In this document: piece by piece, positions 1-11,400 of the stretch
How the letters are laid out: every line of letters begins with the position of its first letter
Position numbering within the stretch: the stretch's first letter is position 1
From: Schistosoma mansoni
Lineage: Eukaryota; Platyhelminthes; Trematoda; Strigeidida; Schistosomatidae
Length of the DNA stretch: 64,000 bases
NCBI RefSeq assembly: GCF_000237925.1
Contig: NW_017386003.1
Coordinates: 193,720-257,719, forward strand
Direction of reading: 5' to 3'
Position numbers and translations under genes: made by a program
Notes under the pieces: model-generated
The model's input: only the letters and a program-made list of their open reading frames with translations
What the model was told of the DNA's origin: nothing
Database searches by the model: none

Positions 1-360
1 TTTTGACATATAGACTATTATTATACAATTTACCATTCTTGAGTTATCCCTAGTCCATTAATTACTGTTCCACTTATTCACAGCTACATTTGGCTAAATC
101 TTGTACAAATGTTATTTTCTATTTTATGGTACGATGTGGTCTGTTTGTTCGGCATATAAACCCAGTATGTTTGTGAATAATGAATCATATTGCAGAGGCT
201 GTTATTGGTGTTCTGGACTTAACTGGTTGGGCTAGGCAGAAAGCAGGACTGATAAGTACTCAAGACTGCTCATATGGTTTTTGTGTATCACTGGTCCGAC
301 CGATAATTCACTCCTCTCTGATTGGCGGGGATCATCACTTCATATCTAATAAACTGGGCA
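1..360 (+). repeat. dispersed promoter-like repeat, copy 1
   Basis: This stretch aligns by eye to the reverse complement of 35390-35720 and in part to 7170-7330. Shared landmarks are a TTTTATGGT block near 120, a CATATAAAC-type TATA region near 152 and a GATTGGCGG block near 320. Three diverged copies show it is a dispersed repeat. Its class is unknown; a TATA-like core would suit an LTR or a Pol II-driven element, but no terminal TG..CA or target duplication was found. The open frame at 180-434 runs into an ATT microsatellite and is not treated as a gene. Confidence 0.5.
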
Positions 361-394
361 CTCAAGCAATCGATATAACATATTCAGGATATGC

Positions 395-425
<31 letters not shown>
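395..425. repeat. (ATT)n microsatellite
   Basis: About ten uninterrupted TAT/ATT triplets. Confidence 0.9.
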
Positions 426-946
426 GAAAACTAACCTCAAACATTATGTCATGTTCTGTAATTGCTGGTCTGAAACCAGTTCAAAATATAGATTTGATGT
501 CATTTATTTTATTTTACAAGTCATTCATTGACATTCTTCGTAAGTTTTTTTTCCAGTTAGATTTACTGTAAACCATCAAGTTTATATCAAACTTTGTCAG
601 ATGACAAAAAAGCAACTAGGAACATTTTGTATAACAGTAATCAACATTATTATAGGAACATGATGAAATTATGATTGAATAATGAATGCGTCTACGTAAC
701 TATATACAACTTGATCACTTAAACTACATATCATATGACTTATCAATAATCTAATTGTTGAAAACAGGACAAATCAAATATATTCCATGATAGACGGTGT
801 TTTACGATTATAAATTTTTCGTCAATCCTTATTATTATAGTAACACTGTTGATTATATTTGAAAATTAAAATAATTTGGATTTGATAAATTCCATTGATT
901 AAACATATATTTCAGTAAAGACTTTTTAATATGATCTAAGGTATAT
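426..946. other. AT-rich DNA, nothing recognised
   Basis: No coding frame, RNA or repeat could be supported here. Confidence 0.5.
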
Positions 947-1346
947 AAATCTCCACAAAGCCCCTTCTGATTATAATCATACGCTCACTAGTGACTGACT
1001 TCAAAACACATGTCCTTGAGTTCTAGTGGGAAGCAGTGACAAGTGGAGTTCAACCACGTCTGTTGTTGAGATATCAACTCACTGAAGACAATTGGTGAAC
1101 GGTTGCTCATACTTCGCGGATTGGTTGAAGTTAGACATTAACACCATTGGATGCCTGCCGGCTCAGTGGTCTATCGGTTAAGTGCTCTGGCCCGAGACTC
1201 GTAGATCCTGGGTTCGAATCTTGCTCGCGAGGCAGGATCGTGGATGCGCACTGCTGATGAGTCCCACAATAGGACGAAACGGCCGTCTAGTGCTCCCAAA
1301 TTTTACATGGTGGTCTAGCTTCAATTGACTCATGATTTCAACTATT
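947..1346 (+). mobile_element. Sm-alpha-type ribozyme SINE, long form (near full length)
   Basis: This is a SINE-like unit of about 400 bp. It opens with the family's AATCTCCACAAAG block and a GCTCACTAGTGAC block. Next comes a tRNA-like Pol III head with box A around 1164-1180 and box B (GGGTTCGAATC) at 1210-1220. A hammerhead ribozyme follows, and the 3' end is GACTCATGATTTCAAC. Other copies lie at 1534, 21346, 35971, 40027, 45011, 48371, 52902 and 62209. Such elements are known from schistosomes and presumably borrow a LINE's reverse transcriptase. This copy has one of the best preserved ribozymes in the window. Confidence 0.85.
1248..1293 (+). ncRNA. hammerhead ribozyme, intact core
   Basis: The conserved core CTGATGA (1254-1260) and GAAA are both present. 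Stem II is GTCC paired with GGAC across a CACAATA loop. Stem I is GCACTG paired with TAGTGC. Stem III is minimal (AC..GT around GGCC). The expected cut follows GTC at 1285-1287. So short a stem III is typical of retroelement hammerheads and may require dimeric transcripts. Confidence 0.85.
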
Positions 1347-1533
1347 AAAAAAGTGTATACATCTATTTGATGTAATAAGTAGGTTATATTTCTTGGAATC
1401 AGTTAAACGTGTAAATCTAATCATTTTTGTACTGGTGTCGTCATCAATAAATATCTGCTGAAATATATGAAGTAAGCAATTGGGATTTTCAGTTAAAGTT
1501 CGTAAAATCTCTCGAGAAATTCATGAAATTTCA

Positions 1534-1910
1534 TTGAAATCATGAACCGATTAGTGTTAGACCACAATTGAAAACCCAGAGACCATGAATAATCTTTTTT
1601 TCTAGTATAGAACTCCTAATCAGTGCACACTCATGATCTCGCGCGCGGGACATGAACCCAGGACCTTCAGTCTTATATGTTAATGCCTAATTTCTAAACC
1701 ATTGAGTTGGCATCTGGAGGTGTTAGTATCTAACTTTAATTGACCCACGATATTGCGCGATCATCTTCGGTGGGTAACTGCCTCACACCCAACACAAATT
1801 AGCCCCACTGATCACGGCTTCTCACGAGAAGTTCGGGAGTTTACTCTCGAAGCTAGTCACTAGTGTTAAGATGATATTTGTCAGAAAGAGGATTGTGGAG
1901 ATAGTTGAAA
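1534..1910 (-). mobile_element. ribozyme SINE, long form, diverged copy
   Basis: This is a reverse-strand copy. The 3' end (GAAATCATGAACCGATTAG, plus-strand reading) is at the left, a box B complement (GAACCCAGGACC) lies near 1655, and the 5' block GTGGAGA is at 1895-1901. The ribozyme region at 1590-1630 is too mutated to fold. A partial second unit (ATCCATGAACCTATCTAAG) follows directly at about 1911-1965, so the copy looks like part of a head-to-tail tandem. Confidence 0.7.
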
Positions 1911-1965
1911 TTCATTAAATCCATGAACCTATCTAAGTTAGATTATTACCTCTACAACCCCTTAT

Positions 1966-3097
1966 CAACAATTCATGAAATGTTAATGAAGGGTGTTTAT
2001 GGAAATAACATATGAAAGAACATAGCTCCATTTCAAGTGAATTAATTCACTATTCAGATGATTAGTCATGAAATGAATTTAGGAAAATCATTTGTTAAAA
2101 CCTTTTATTGTTGAGAAAATTATAAGTAAATATCGATGATGAAGCATTTGAAATGCCTAATATCTGAGAATTTTCAGGGATATTTTAAACTGTGATATGT
2201 TATAGAACAAGCATATTGTCACATATAACAAGTATTCAGAAGAAGATAAAATTGATATACACTAAAATTTATAGTTTTATGAAATCGTTTGATGGATTTG
2301 TTGAACACACTAAATACACATACATAAAGTGGTGTAATCAATGCATACTGATGTATCCAACCAAAGTGAGCTGTGATTGGTCAGGAATTGATGGTAGTTA
2401 TATTTAGATACATAATCTCATCTGTCAAGGTATTACCAGCTATCATACTAGTTAGATAATTGGATTAATCGACTATTTTCAACGACTCACAACATAGGGT
2501 AAGTGGAAGTACAGGCTGTTACCAGTCTTATAAGGATACCTTACATTTCAAAAGTTTAATGTTCATACTGTCCTGAAAAATATTTGGGATGTCTAAGATG
2601 GCTGAAATGACTATTTATTGCTTGATGACATAGATTTTCAAGGTGAAATGATCTAAATCTATGGTTTTTTATATTGATTGATAGGGCTCAAAATTAGTTG
2701 CAGGGCAACCGTGAATCTTTGATCTCATCCATACTTCTTGAACTAATATTCTTAATGTTCAACTTTTCGATACAATCGATAGTATTATTGTCGAAGGGTG
2801 AGTAATAATGCATACATCTCATGTATGAGTACATAAGATACCGTAATGATTAAAACATGGACATGTACACGGTAATCTTAGGTGAGTGAATAATTTTCTA
2901 ACTCACGAAAGCCTCCCAATACATTTAGCTACTATATATTATGTAGCCTTGAAAAAACTTATGTTCTCTCCGGCCTTGTAGTTACTTGTGATTCATTCAA
3001 GCTTTCCTTACAATTCAGAATCGAATTATCATGTATTTGGTGAAAAAGAGTTAAACAATTTAAAAGAAATATTTTGAATAATATTTTAACAATTTAA
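1966..3097. other. AT-rich DNA, nothing recognised
   Basis: Short open frames here (for example 2192-2407) have no family signature or splice context, so no gene is called. Confidence 0.4.
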
Positions 3098-3102
3098 AGT
3101 TC

Positions 3103-3441
3103 TGTATGGAAGGCTCGTTGGTAAACTCATGGAAGCCTCAAGAAGCCCAGAAAGAGCCGAAGATATTCCATCCAATCACCACTAGGGGAACATTCTAGAA
3201 TGTCGACGTGTAGCTTCCCTATTGGATGAATAAGAATGACCTCCTATGTGCCTATTGGCTGTCCTAAATGATGATTTACTTTCAGCCAAAAAAACTATAA
3301 ATACATGAGATTTTCGTACTATATTTGACACTGTCTTGGGGAATAACATTCCTACTTACTAATCTTCTGTTTTCTCTCTTCGATCGTTCAAGTAGTATAG
3401 TAGTACACGGCATAGCGAGAATCAAAGTTCTAGATATAACA
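3103..3441 (+). mobile_element. solo LTR (339 bp) with 5-bp target duplication
   Basis: The element begins with TG and ends with CA, and is flanked by AGTTC at 3098-3102 and again at 3442-3446. That 5-bp duplication with TG..CA ends marks an LTR retrotransposon terminus. No internal region, primer-binding site or coding region is attached, so this is a solo LTR fossil. Inside are CCAAT-type boxes and a TATA box. The family was not identified; Gypsy-type LTR elements are common in schistosomes. The exact duplication suggests modest age. Confidence 0.8.
3172..3303 (+). promoter_or_regulatory. U3 promoter of the solo LTR, with a heat-shock-element-like motif
   Basis: The triplets GAA, TTC and GAA are spaced by two bases at 3188-3200, which matches the heat-shock factor binding consensus. 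CCAAT lies at 3172-3176 and inverted CCAAT at 3221-3225 and 3254-3258. TATAAATA is at 3296-3303, so transcription would start near 3325. The order of motifs is that of a Pol II promoter. Heat inducibility is inferred from the motif only. Confidence 0.6.
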
Positions 3442-3708
3442 AGTTCATACCTTATTTTAAAAATTATTTAATGTAGTTTGTTTACTTAGAAAATAATTTT
3501 TTTTAAATATTGAGTGTATTACAATATTATTGATGATTAACCAAATATTCAACATTCATTACCCGCATAAAGTGTAAATTCATGGAAGTATTACAAATAA
3601 TATTTGAACAAAATATCATCTCATTTAGTATTGTTTGTTTGAATCTTCCCATCGATGTGCTAGGACTGCAATTGGTCAGTCTCTAATTGGCATATGTGCA
3701 TACTGTGC

Positions 3709-3908
3709 NNNNNNNNNNNNNNNNNNNNNNNNNNNNNNNNNNNNNNNNNNNNNNNNNNNNNNNNNNNNNNNNNNNNNNNNNNNNNNNNNNNNNNNNNNNN
3801 NNNNNNNNNNNNNNNNNNNNNNNNNNNNNNNNNNNNNNNNNNNNNNNNNNNNNNNNNNNNNNNNNNNNNNNNNNNNNNNNNNNNNNNNNNNNNNNNNNNN
3901 NNNNNNNN
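3709..3908. other. assembly gap (200 N)
   Basis: Exactly 200 N separate inverted arms of a SINE. The round number suggests a placeholder length. Reading frames that cross it are artefacts. Confidence 0.99.
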
Positions 3909-4072
3909 GGGAAGATTCAAACAAACAATACTAAATGAATCCAAACTTCACCCCATTGCACAAACAAGTGGCTATCAGAATTCAGTGGCTGAGTGGATAA
4001 CGCGATGGCGTTTGAAGCGAAAGGTACTGGGTTCGAGTCCCAGAGTGAACATCAACTCTGAGATGCAGGTAC

Positions 4073-4117
4073 ATCCAGCTGACGAGTCACAAATAGGACG
4101 AAATGCGTGTCCTGTAT
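4073..4117 (+). ncRNA. hammerhead ribozyme in short-form SINE
   Basis: The core CTGACGA (4079-4085) and GAAA are intact. Stem I is ATCCAG against CTGTAT with one mismatch, and the cut triplet GTC ends at 4111. One pair of stem II is lost (GTCA against GGAC), so activity may be reduced. Confidence 0.75.
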
Positions 4118-4682
4118 TCCACTTCTAGCCACTATCCATCTCTGCTCACAAAAATATCATCTATTCACTATGGTCTCTGTTGATAAGTACTTTTTTTAAT
4201 CAGTATCATTTCATAATGAAAATATGTTTCACAACTAAATAGCATTGTCACAAACCATACATTTAATTATACCCATGTATGTATATCCTTAATTTGTCAA
4301 ATTTATGTATATATATTCCAATATTTCAAATGCTTTTAAATGTACCCTTATTTAACTCATTTTGTTTAAATGGATCACATGTATTTTAAAACTAATGATC
4401 ATTCATTGTGTATATAACAATAAATGAAAATTATCCTTAAAAGTAAATTCATGTAATGTTTTATTAAAACAAAGAATTTATAATTGCTTTATTATTTAAA
4501 TAAGTAGTATTTGAATAAATTAGTCAGTTATTATATTATTAAATTGTGGATATCTGTTCTTGTTGTTAAGTAAAAAAAACAACTTAATTTTTACTAAAGT
4601 ATGAATAGGCTGTTTGTTAGGTAGTAATAATAATACTATAGAATAAATGTTAACTCTATGCTATAAACTATATATTTAATGA

Positions 4683-4951
4683 GCAAAGATGAATAGTGGC
4701 TAGAAGTGGAATACAGGACACGCATTTCGTCCTATTTGTGACTCGTCAGCTGGATGTACCTGCATCTCAGAGTTGATGTTCACTCTGGGACTCGAACCCA
4801 GTACCTTTCGCTTCAAACGCCATCGCGTTATCCACTCAGCCACTGAATTCTGATAGCCACTTGTTTGTGCAATGGGGTGAAGTTTGGATTCATTTAGTAT
4901 TGTTTGTTTGAATCTTCCCATTGATGCTTAGGACTGCAACTGGTCAGACTC
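4683..4951 (-). mobile_element. ribozyme SINE, short form, full copy
   Basis: This copy is almost base-identical over its body to the plus-strand unit at 3909-4130 and is inverted relative to it, about 600 bp away. It holds box A, box B (complement GGACTCGAACCC near 4788-4799) and a hammerhead. It extends further 5' than the other copies, through a GGACTGCAACTGGTC block at 4931-4945. A short TTAATGA flank occurs at 4676-4682 and 4952-4958. The open frame at 4700-4921 is only the SINE body. Confidence 0.8.
4711..4755 (-). ncRNA. hammerhead ribozyme in short-form SINE
   Basis: On the minus strand it has the same core as the 4073 copy: CTGACGA, GAAA and cut triplet GTC, with stem I ATCCAG against CTGTAT. 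Confidence 0.75.
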
Positions 4952-5368
4952 TTAATGATTTCTAAAATTCGCATTTACTATCATTGTTAATTTCAATTGT
5001 TTGGTTGTTTTCAACAAACATTCGTGTATGATATCACTATTTGTTCATAGTTAAATAAGTATATAATGGAAAGGATTGGATTAAGATTTGGAAAGTCAGA
5101 ATATAGATGCTTATCGGCAAACAATCCTAACTCATAACCATATATTACATGAATTATCCTGATAGTAGTTGTTATCTGGACATAGTGGTTGTGTTCGACT
5201 ATTGTAATAAATTAGATGGGCTGTATTTTTCGGGACATTCGTTATTTAAGGTTCTGTCAAGCCAAGCAGGTTAGTTAGAGAGCGAGAAGACCACAAGGTA
5301 GTAAACTCAAGGCCTGAGAGCTAGACAAGTGTGTGATAAGAGTGAGGTGTTTCATACGGACAACCAGA

Positions 5369-5370
<2 letters not shown>

Positions 5371-5402
<32 letters not shown>

Positions 5403-5423
5403 ATATATATATATATATATATA
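5371..5423. repeat. (CTAT)n followed by (AT)n microsatellite
   Basis: About eight CTAT units run directly into about eleven AT units. Confidence 0.95.
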
Positions 5424-5948
5424 AGGATATTAAATACGGCCTTTTTGTTTGTACGTTTATTGGAAATCGATTTCAACTGTCAACATCTGACATAATAATA
5501 ACATGTATTGAGTTATTTTTTACATATAGATCATAGTGATTCACTCAGTGAGTCGTAAAACTTTTGATTTTTGAAAGAGTTGTGTTTTGTATTTGAACCG
5601 TTTTTTTGTTATTTAAAATAACATTCCTGCCAAAACACAGTTACCTTTCACTTTTTAGACTGAATAAATATCTATGATTATTAGACGAATATACAGGCTA
5701 GAAACTATTAATCTATTTGTGGGATATAGGTCAAGTCAGAGACAATCTTGAGAGCGCTGTTTGAATAGTTAGTGTGCATTTGTCTAAAGCTGGCTATTAG
5801 AATTATGGACCCACAAATTGAGGAGCTTCAGGTCTCATTATGTACGACATAGCCAAACATCATTGGAGTCCGATATTTCACATTCCTGACTAAAGATCGA
5901 TCTTTCATACCCATGATGTATTTATACATGAATAGTGATTGTGATGTA
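5424..5948. other. no gene recognised
   Basis: AT-rich unique-looking DNA with no supported feature. Confidence 0.4.
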
Positions 5949-5953
5949 TAAAG

Positions 5954-6365
5954 TGTTGGGGATGTCAAATCCCCAGAACTTACTTGGTAAATGGCTTAGT
6001 TTTGCAATTTTATTTTGGAAAAATGAATTTAGCTGTTTTCGCACCAAACGCGCTCTTTTCACCTTCACGTCATATTTCCCACTTGTAAACTATCTCAAAC
6101 GCTATTGGTCCATTGTTTCTTTGTGTGTGCTATTTATTAATGATGCCCAAGGACAATTTGTTGCTGTATATATACGCTTGACTTCTTTCCCTCATTTGTT
6201 TGCTTGTACTCGGCTGCTTACGGAATACATATATTCCCCTACTTGTCTTGGACTTCTTCATCTAGTTAGCGGGGCCTGAGACAACAGATTAGAATAGCTT
6301 ATCGTGTCATTGTGTCATTGGTTTTCGTTCGTTACCGCGGAAATCGATTTAGTTCAAGCATATCA
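5954..6365 (+). mobile_element. solo LTR (412 bp) with 5-bp target duplication
   Basis: TG..CA ends are flanked by TAAAG at 5949-5953 and 6366-6370. The 5' end carries a short palindrome (GGGGATGTCAAATCCCC) and an inverted CCAAT (ATTGG) near 6105. A TATA-like GTATATATACGC lies near 6165. No internal domain is attached. It differs from the LTRs at 3103 and 12389. The family is not identified and it is treated as a fossil. Confidence 0.75.
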
Positions 6366-6939
6366 TAAAGAAAATTTGAATGGTTGCATCAATAAAGCTA
6401 CCTATTTCTGAGTTAATCAGTAAGTTTCTCTATCTGGGTAAATAAAGTACCCACCTCCACATTTCCATTCATTGAACTAATACTTTATCTTAGTGTTTAT
6501 GATCCAGTAATTACAGTTTCGGGTCCAAAAACGGTCCAGAGAGCTAGAAAAGGTCTTGCAGGAAAATATATTTAATTTTATTGTTAGCCACTAACCACCT
6601 TTGACAATGACATCTAAATTACAAATTAAATAAAAGTGAATTATTGAGATGAAGCAATAAGATGAATCCTAGAGTAGTAGTAATAACAACAGATGTTATG
6701 TCAGAGTGAGGATTGAAGGAATGGTTACTCCCAGAACTAATTTATGGATTATTCTCATAAATGTTCTTATGGTATTATTATTAAGAAACCAGATTACTAA
6801 GTTTGTGTATTTCATTTACCATAAGCTTTTGCTTAACGGATAAACCACTGTCATACGACTTGCGATTCCTAATTTGTTCCCCGTTTATTATTTATAGTCT
6901 CCACTATTCACAATCATTTCTTACTTGGTTGAAACAATA

Positions 6940-7165
6940 ATTTATGGACAACCTTTGAGGGTCACCAAAGTGACCTAGAACAAATCCAGCCACTTACTAG
7001 AGTCAAAAAAGTGTTACAAATTAGTGTGAGAAATTAGAATCGGGATTTGGAGTTGGAAGTTAGGGTTAGGAATTAGAATTAGGGTTTTCATCACAAAATG
7101 ACATCAGCTATTATGCCGAAACTCTATTTAGTCACATAGTTGGATGAATTTTACGCCAAAATTCA
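6940..7165 (-). mobile_element. MITE-like element, diverged copy
   Basis: This matches the reverse complement of the elements at 27378 and 57941. It has ATAATTTATGGAC at the left, a CCACTTACTAG block near 6990, and a G-rich AGTTAGGGTTAGG centre near 7060. The right end is eroded. Confidence 0.55.
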
Positions 7166-7169
7166 AGCC

Positions 7170-7330
7170 TCCCTATCTTGAATCTGATTGGTTTGTCAAT
7201 ACATGATAATCTCACCCTGGCTTGTTTATTTCTAATTGTGTTTGTTATCTTATGGTATGACGCTGTCCGGCATAGCTGTATATAAATCACGTTTGTTTGA
7301 AATATATAGTAGAAGTCGGTTGTTACTTGT
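7170..7330 (+). repeat. dispersed promoter-like repeat, copy 2 (partial)
   Basis: It shares CTTATGGTATGACGCTGTCC and GTATATAAATCACG-type blocks with 100-170 and with the complement of 35560-35650. A TATAAA core is kept. Confidence 0.45.
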
Positions 7331-8139
7331 GAACTCGAGGCACAGGATAGAGAACATCCAGTAAATAATAAACCATTTGAAATCTGGGTGCCGGCACAAG
7401 GTAAGTAGTGTAAATGACCAATTTAGAAACATTAAGAAATAGGGTAGTTGTAGACATAAAATCCAGGACATTAAAATTGTGATTCAGAATAACGATTTCG
7501 AAAGTGATGTTGGTCAGAAGTAACAAGACACAAAAGTAATAATAATGATAATAATAATAGGAAAAACAGGGTATAAATGATGAATGAATTCTTGGAATAA
7601 AACGTACTAAATAAATTCAGAAATCACGATTTAAAGTAAGACAAAGAGTGGAAGCATTTACACGATAGCGATCAATTCTGAGACATGTCACCTAGTGTCC
7701 TATCCATGGGTTACGATATTTGAGAGGACTCCGACTAAGTAGTCTTCATTTAACAACACGACTTTGTCTGATAGTCAATGAACTATTTTATATTAAACAT
7801 TTCACACTTTAGTGTAATCACACATATCTTACTTTCAACTAACTTTAACAAAAGTAAACATCTTACGTCAAGGTATGGGGTGATTAATTACGCATAATAC
7901 GTGTCTCAGGTAGCACGGTCACTGAGGGTTGATAGGATGATTAACCGATTTATCGAATTCACATATGTAACATTTACTATCTCTGTGATTCCAACCTACT
8001 CGAGTCATGATTCAAAGTCATTTGTGATTAAATATGAGTAGTGTACTAATATCGTCCACAGCTCTATAGTTTGTAATGCCTTTTCTACGGTTTGTTAATC
8101 TGCTATGGTGTACAATCAAATATAAACTATTACTTCTAA
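7331..8139. other. no gene recognised
   Basis: Overlapping minus-strand frames at 7250-7526 cross the repeat above and show no domain. Nothing else is supported. Confidence 0.4.
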
Positions 8140-8473
8140 TATTATTCAAAAACCTCAAAGGACCAAGCTAAACCTATTACCGCTGTCATATCGAAGAATC
8201 AGAGGCGACTTGATTACAGTTTTCGAATTGCTTAATGACAAATTTGCACCTGATATGCCCTCATTTTTCTTGTCTCCCAAAACAGAAAATTTACGAGGAC
8301 ACTCCAAAAAAGTTCACAAGCCCAGGATGAATTACTTGTCAGCTGATTACCGACTTTCCCATCGAATCATCAACGAGTGGAATTCATTACCTCAGCACGT
8401 GGTTGAGGCTCCATCCGTCGACTCTTTCAAAAGAAAGCTGGATCAGCTGAGAGACCATCATTGCCAAGACTAA
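8140..8473 (+). pseudogene. C-terminal fragment of a CR1/Jockey-type LINE polyprotein
   Basis: An open frame of about 110 codons ends in TAA at 8471-8473. It carries the typical end of CR1-type reverse transcriptase proteins: LPLSYRRIRGDL, then LRGHSKKVHKPR, then INEWNSLPQHVV and SVDSFKRKLDQ. It lacks the endonuclease and catalytic reverse transcriptase parts, so it is 5'-truncated, as most LINE copies are. No start codon belongs to it; the upstream frame simply begins in older DNA. It is a dead fragment, and there is no reason to expect expression. Confidence 0.85.
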
Positions 8474-11400
8474 CACAGGCCACCAAGCCTCCTGTCATTT
8501 CCAAACTGAAACTGAATTTCAGTATTTACAACAAAAATCACTAGTGTGAACGACTAAAAGAAGATTCACCTTATTTGTTCATGTCTCTCAGTGAACTCAT
8601 TCACTTTAGACAGCTGAGCTAGGACTAAATAGTCCATGTTTTTAATCTCAGTCAATCAGCGATGCAATCAGCCACCAGGATTCCTTCGCATCAAGAGTAA
8701 ATGACTCAGTCTACTAACATGGTTGAACTTTACTGTTAGTAGCTAATAAGTAGAAGTTTGTGAGTTTTCCATGAAGTTAGTTAATAGTAGGCATATTATT
8801 ATGATGAAAGCTGTTGTATCAGGCCAAGATAACTAACTGATCCATTCTAGTTTCCACTAGTCGTTTAATCAATCCAACCCTTCGTGACTGATCAAAGAAC
8901 AAAAGAAAACAATGGGAAACTCTATTCTGGTACGCTTAATCAATGTTGGCTGCCATATTGATATAAATCTAGCTTTTAGATTTATTTAAAAGATTTTGTC
9001 AAGCTATTTTAATGTTTCCAGGATCTGTCTCGTAAACGAGGCATTCATACACAATCATTTTATTTCAATAATCTAGGTACTTATTTTTCTTTGCATCTTT
9101 TTTACTAATTACATATAATTAATTCAATGAATGACATTTAGTATTTATATTAAACTGTTTAATTTTAAACTTACTTATCTCCCATTCTTATTCTTACGTA
9201 ACTAATTTTAGTGATTTACCGATTGTGTAATCATTCATTGGTATTCATTTTTATATTCGTTGAGTTATTAACTGATTATTATTTTTAGGGAAAATATTAC
9301 GATAATAAAGTCAACCGATTACTACTTAGTGTTTCATATCGATTTTATACTATATTTTAACCCTATGTATATTAGTTTGGATTCATGACCAGGAACTCAT
9401 TGAAAAGAAACATTTCTTTACTCAACTTATGCTTTTAATCTATGAATATTGAACAATTTCTACAAAAAACCTTTAATAATAACATTTAAATTTTGCAAAT
9501 AACATATATTGTTTTTGTCGGCGGAATCCAAACATTTATGCCACCAATAGATTGTCAATACCAGTCTCTGCCCTGATTCGCCAGTGATGATGTTACAGAC
9601 TGCGAAATAGGTAATGCAGATTCCAATCCATCAGGAAGCAATAATTCTTCTAAGATTATGGGTACACCTTGTTGATGAATGACGACTAGTAGGAAATCTG
9701 AGTGAAGAGTTCCCTTCTGACTATATCCAACCATGTGAAATTAATTACAGTTAATCTACCATAAATCAGTTTCTCAGCTTTATTGTGAAAATATTCTGGC
9801 ACTGTACCTATTAAGATTTTTGGTTCATATTGTGTGGTGGTCTTGTTTTCCACTCATATGACCAAGTAAATTATCAACCTAAATATTAAAATGTACCTCG
9901 GATTACCTACCTGATTTACTAGAGGTCTGATTAGAGATGTGGGAAAATGAGAAGTTTTGGTATCTGTTAAATTCATGGGAGACATGAATAGAACAAATGT
10001 GTTTGTTGTTGGTGCTGTAGGCAAGATCATAACACATCTATAAGTTGCCTTTTTTGTTTTGAAAGTAATGTTCATTACCGACTAACATCATACCCTGGAA
10101 ACTATTGAAAATAAGAAAATACTGGCAGTCTTTTAGCCTTATGTAAGATTGGTTAACAGTCTAACTTGTGAGCTCAAAAACGAACATAATTTAGTTAATG
10201 CTTCATTATTGTAGAGTTCATTCAGAGCAGTTCGATAGTCCAACTATGGTGCGGAAGCTTTAAAATCATCAACCAAAGTGAAAAGTGGTAGCTACATAAC
10301 TTGGAAGATTTTGATGTGATGGTTTGCTCGTATAATGTCGGAAAATGAGCATAGTTAGCTTCCTGAAATTAGTTAAAAAGTCTAATCTCAGATCTTTTTT
10401 TCTAAGAATTTAATAATACCGTGGCATAAATCCTCGGAATATTTTCATATCATTAGATTTCTGATTACTTCTAAACATATTTCTAGATTTCAATGCAGTT
10501 CTCACGGAATCAAATAGAGAGGGGTAACATTTAGGCCATAAATTGCTGTTCTCCCCTGCCTTTGTACAACAACATAAGAACATCCACAACATATGTATCC
10601 ACTATTCTCCTCATAAATCTGTAAGCAAAGCTTCAAAATTGAATCTGACAGAGAAAAACTGAAGAATTTACAGCAGCTTCGACTGACACTGACAGCTCCA
10701 TACTGCTCCGATTTAATATTCATCAAGTCACGTAAACCATTTAAAAATTAAGTTTAAATCTAATCGCCCAACTTTTGAAACATAAGTGAGTTTTAATAAT
10801 ATAACATAATCATTCTTCATTACATATCCAAACTTACAACTTCAAAGTTAATTGCTTTCATAAGACGTTCAAGAAATCAGCGAAAGCACCGATAATTAGT
10901 AAATTATTATTACTTAATCACACATCTAAAATTATTTCTAGCTTTACACAGAGTATTAAAGTAAATGAAAGTGTTATCGGATAATTATTGCGGTACAGAT
11001 TACGAAGAAGTTTGTTTAAGTTTGGAAATCATAAACTATTGGACACTAGTTAAATAGTTTAAAGTTGATAGGATTGGATCTGAAAATTATAGGTCCGACT
11101 CTTGATTTGGTTTGTGGGGAGGGGCGGGGTTAGATAATTTTAAGTACAGTACCAAACCAATTATAATCATGAAAGCAACTTCAAGGATGCATGAATAATA
11201 TGAAATCAAGATGTTGATTACCGACTGTATAATGGTTAATTTTAATGAAGAAAATATCTTTATCTACTCAGAGGGCGTTGGATTAGTGATAAGAATACTT
11301 ATTTGTGAATGAGTTTGAAAAAAAAGACGAATTGATATTTCGCAGGAGTGTTTGTCAAGGTATCGGGTTACAGAATACATGTTTAAACTTAGAAACTAAC

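Larger units (their letters stand above)
3622..4150 (+). mobile_element. ribozyme SINE, short form, fold-back copy spanning the assembly gap
   Basis: The copy is flanked by the 12-nt duplication AAAATATCATCT at 3610-3621 and 4151-4162. From 3909 it reads as a plus-strand unit: an ATTCAAAC leader, box A near 3985, box B (GGGTTCGAGTCC) at 4029-4040, a hammerhead, and the end CCATCTCTGC. The left end (3622-3652) is the reverse complement of 3908-3937. The insertion therefore starts with an inverted copy of its own 5' end, and the 200-N gap sits between the arms. A near-identical unit lies at 4683-4951. Confidence 0.8.

Noticed and set aside
180-434. 84-codon open frame
   Set aside because: It lies in a dispersed repeat and ends in a run of Ile codons from the ATT microsatellite.
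1163-1225. Possible tRNA gene
   Set aside because: Box A and box B are present, but no full cloverleaf or acceptor stem forms; it is the SINE head.
3635-4128. Several frames crossing the gap
   Set aside because: They are created by N bases and SINE sequence.
4700-4921. 73-codon frame repeated at 3909-4128
   Set aside because: Identical virtual peptide is the SINE body, which holds Pol III boxes and a ribozyme, not a protein.
7250-7526. Overlapping minus-strand frames
   Set aside because: They overlap a dispersed repeat and have biased hydrophobic composition from AT-rich DNA.
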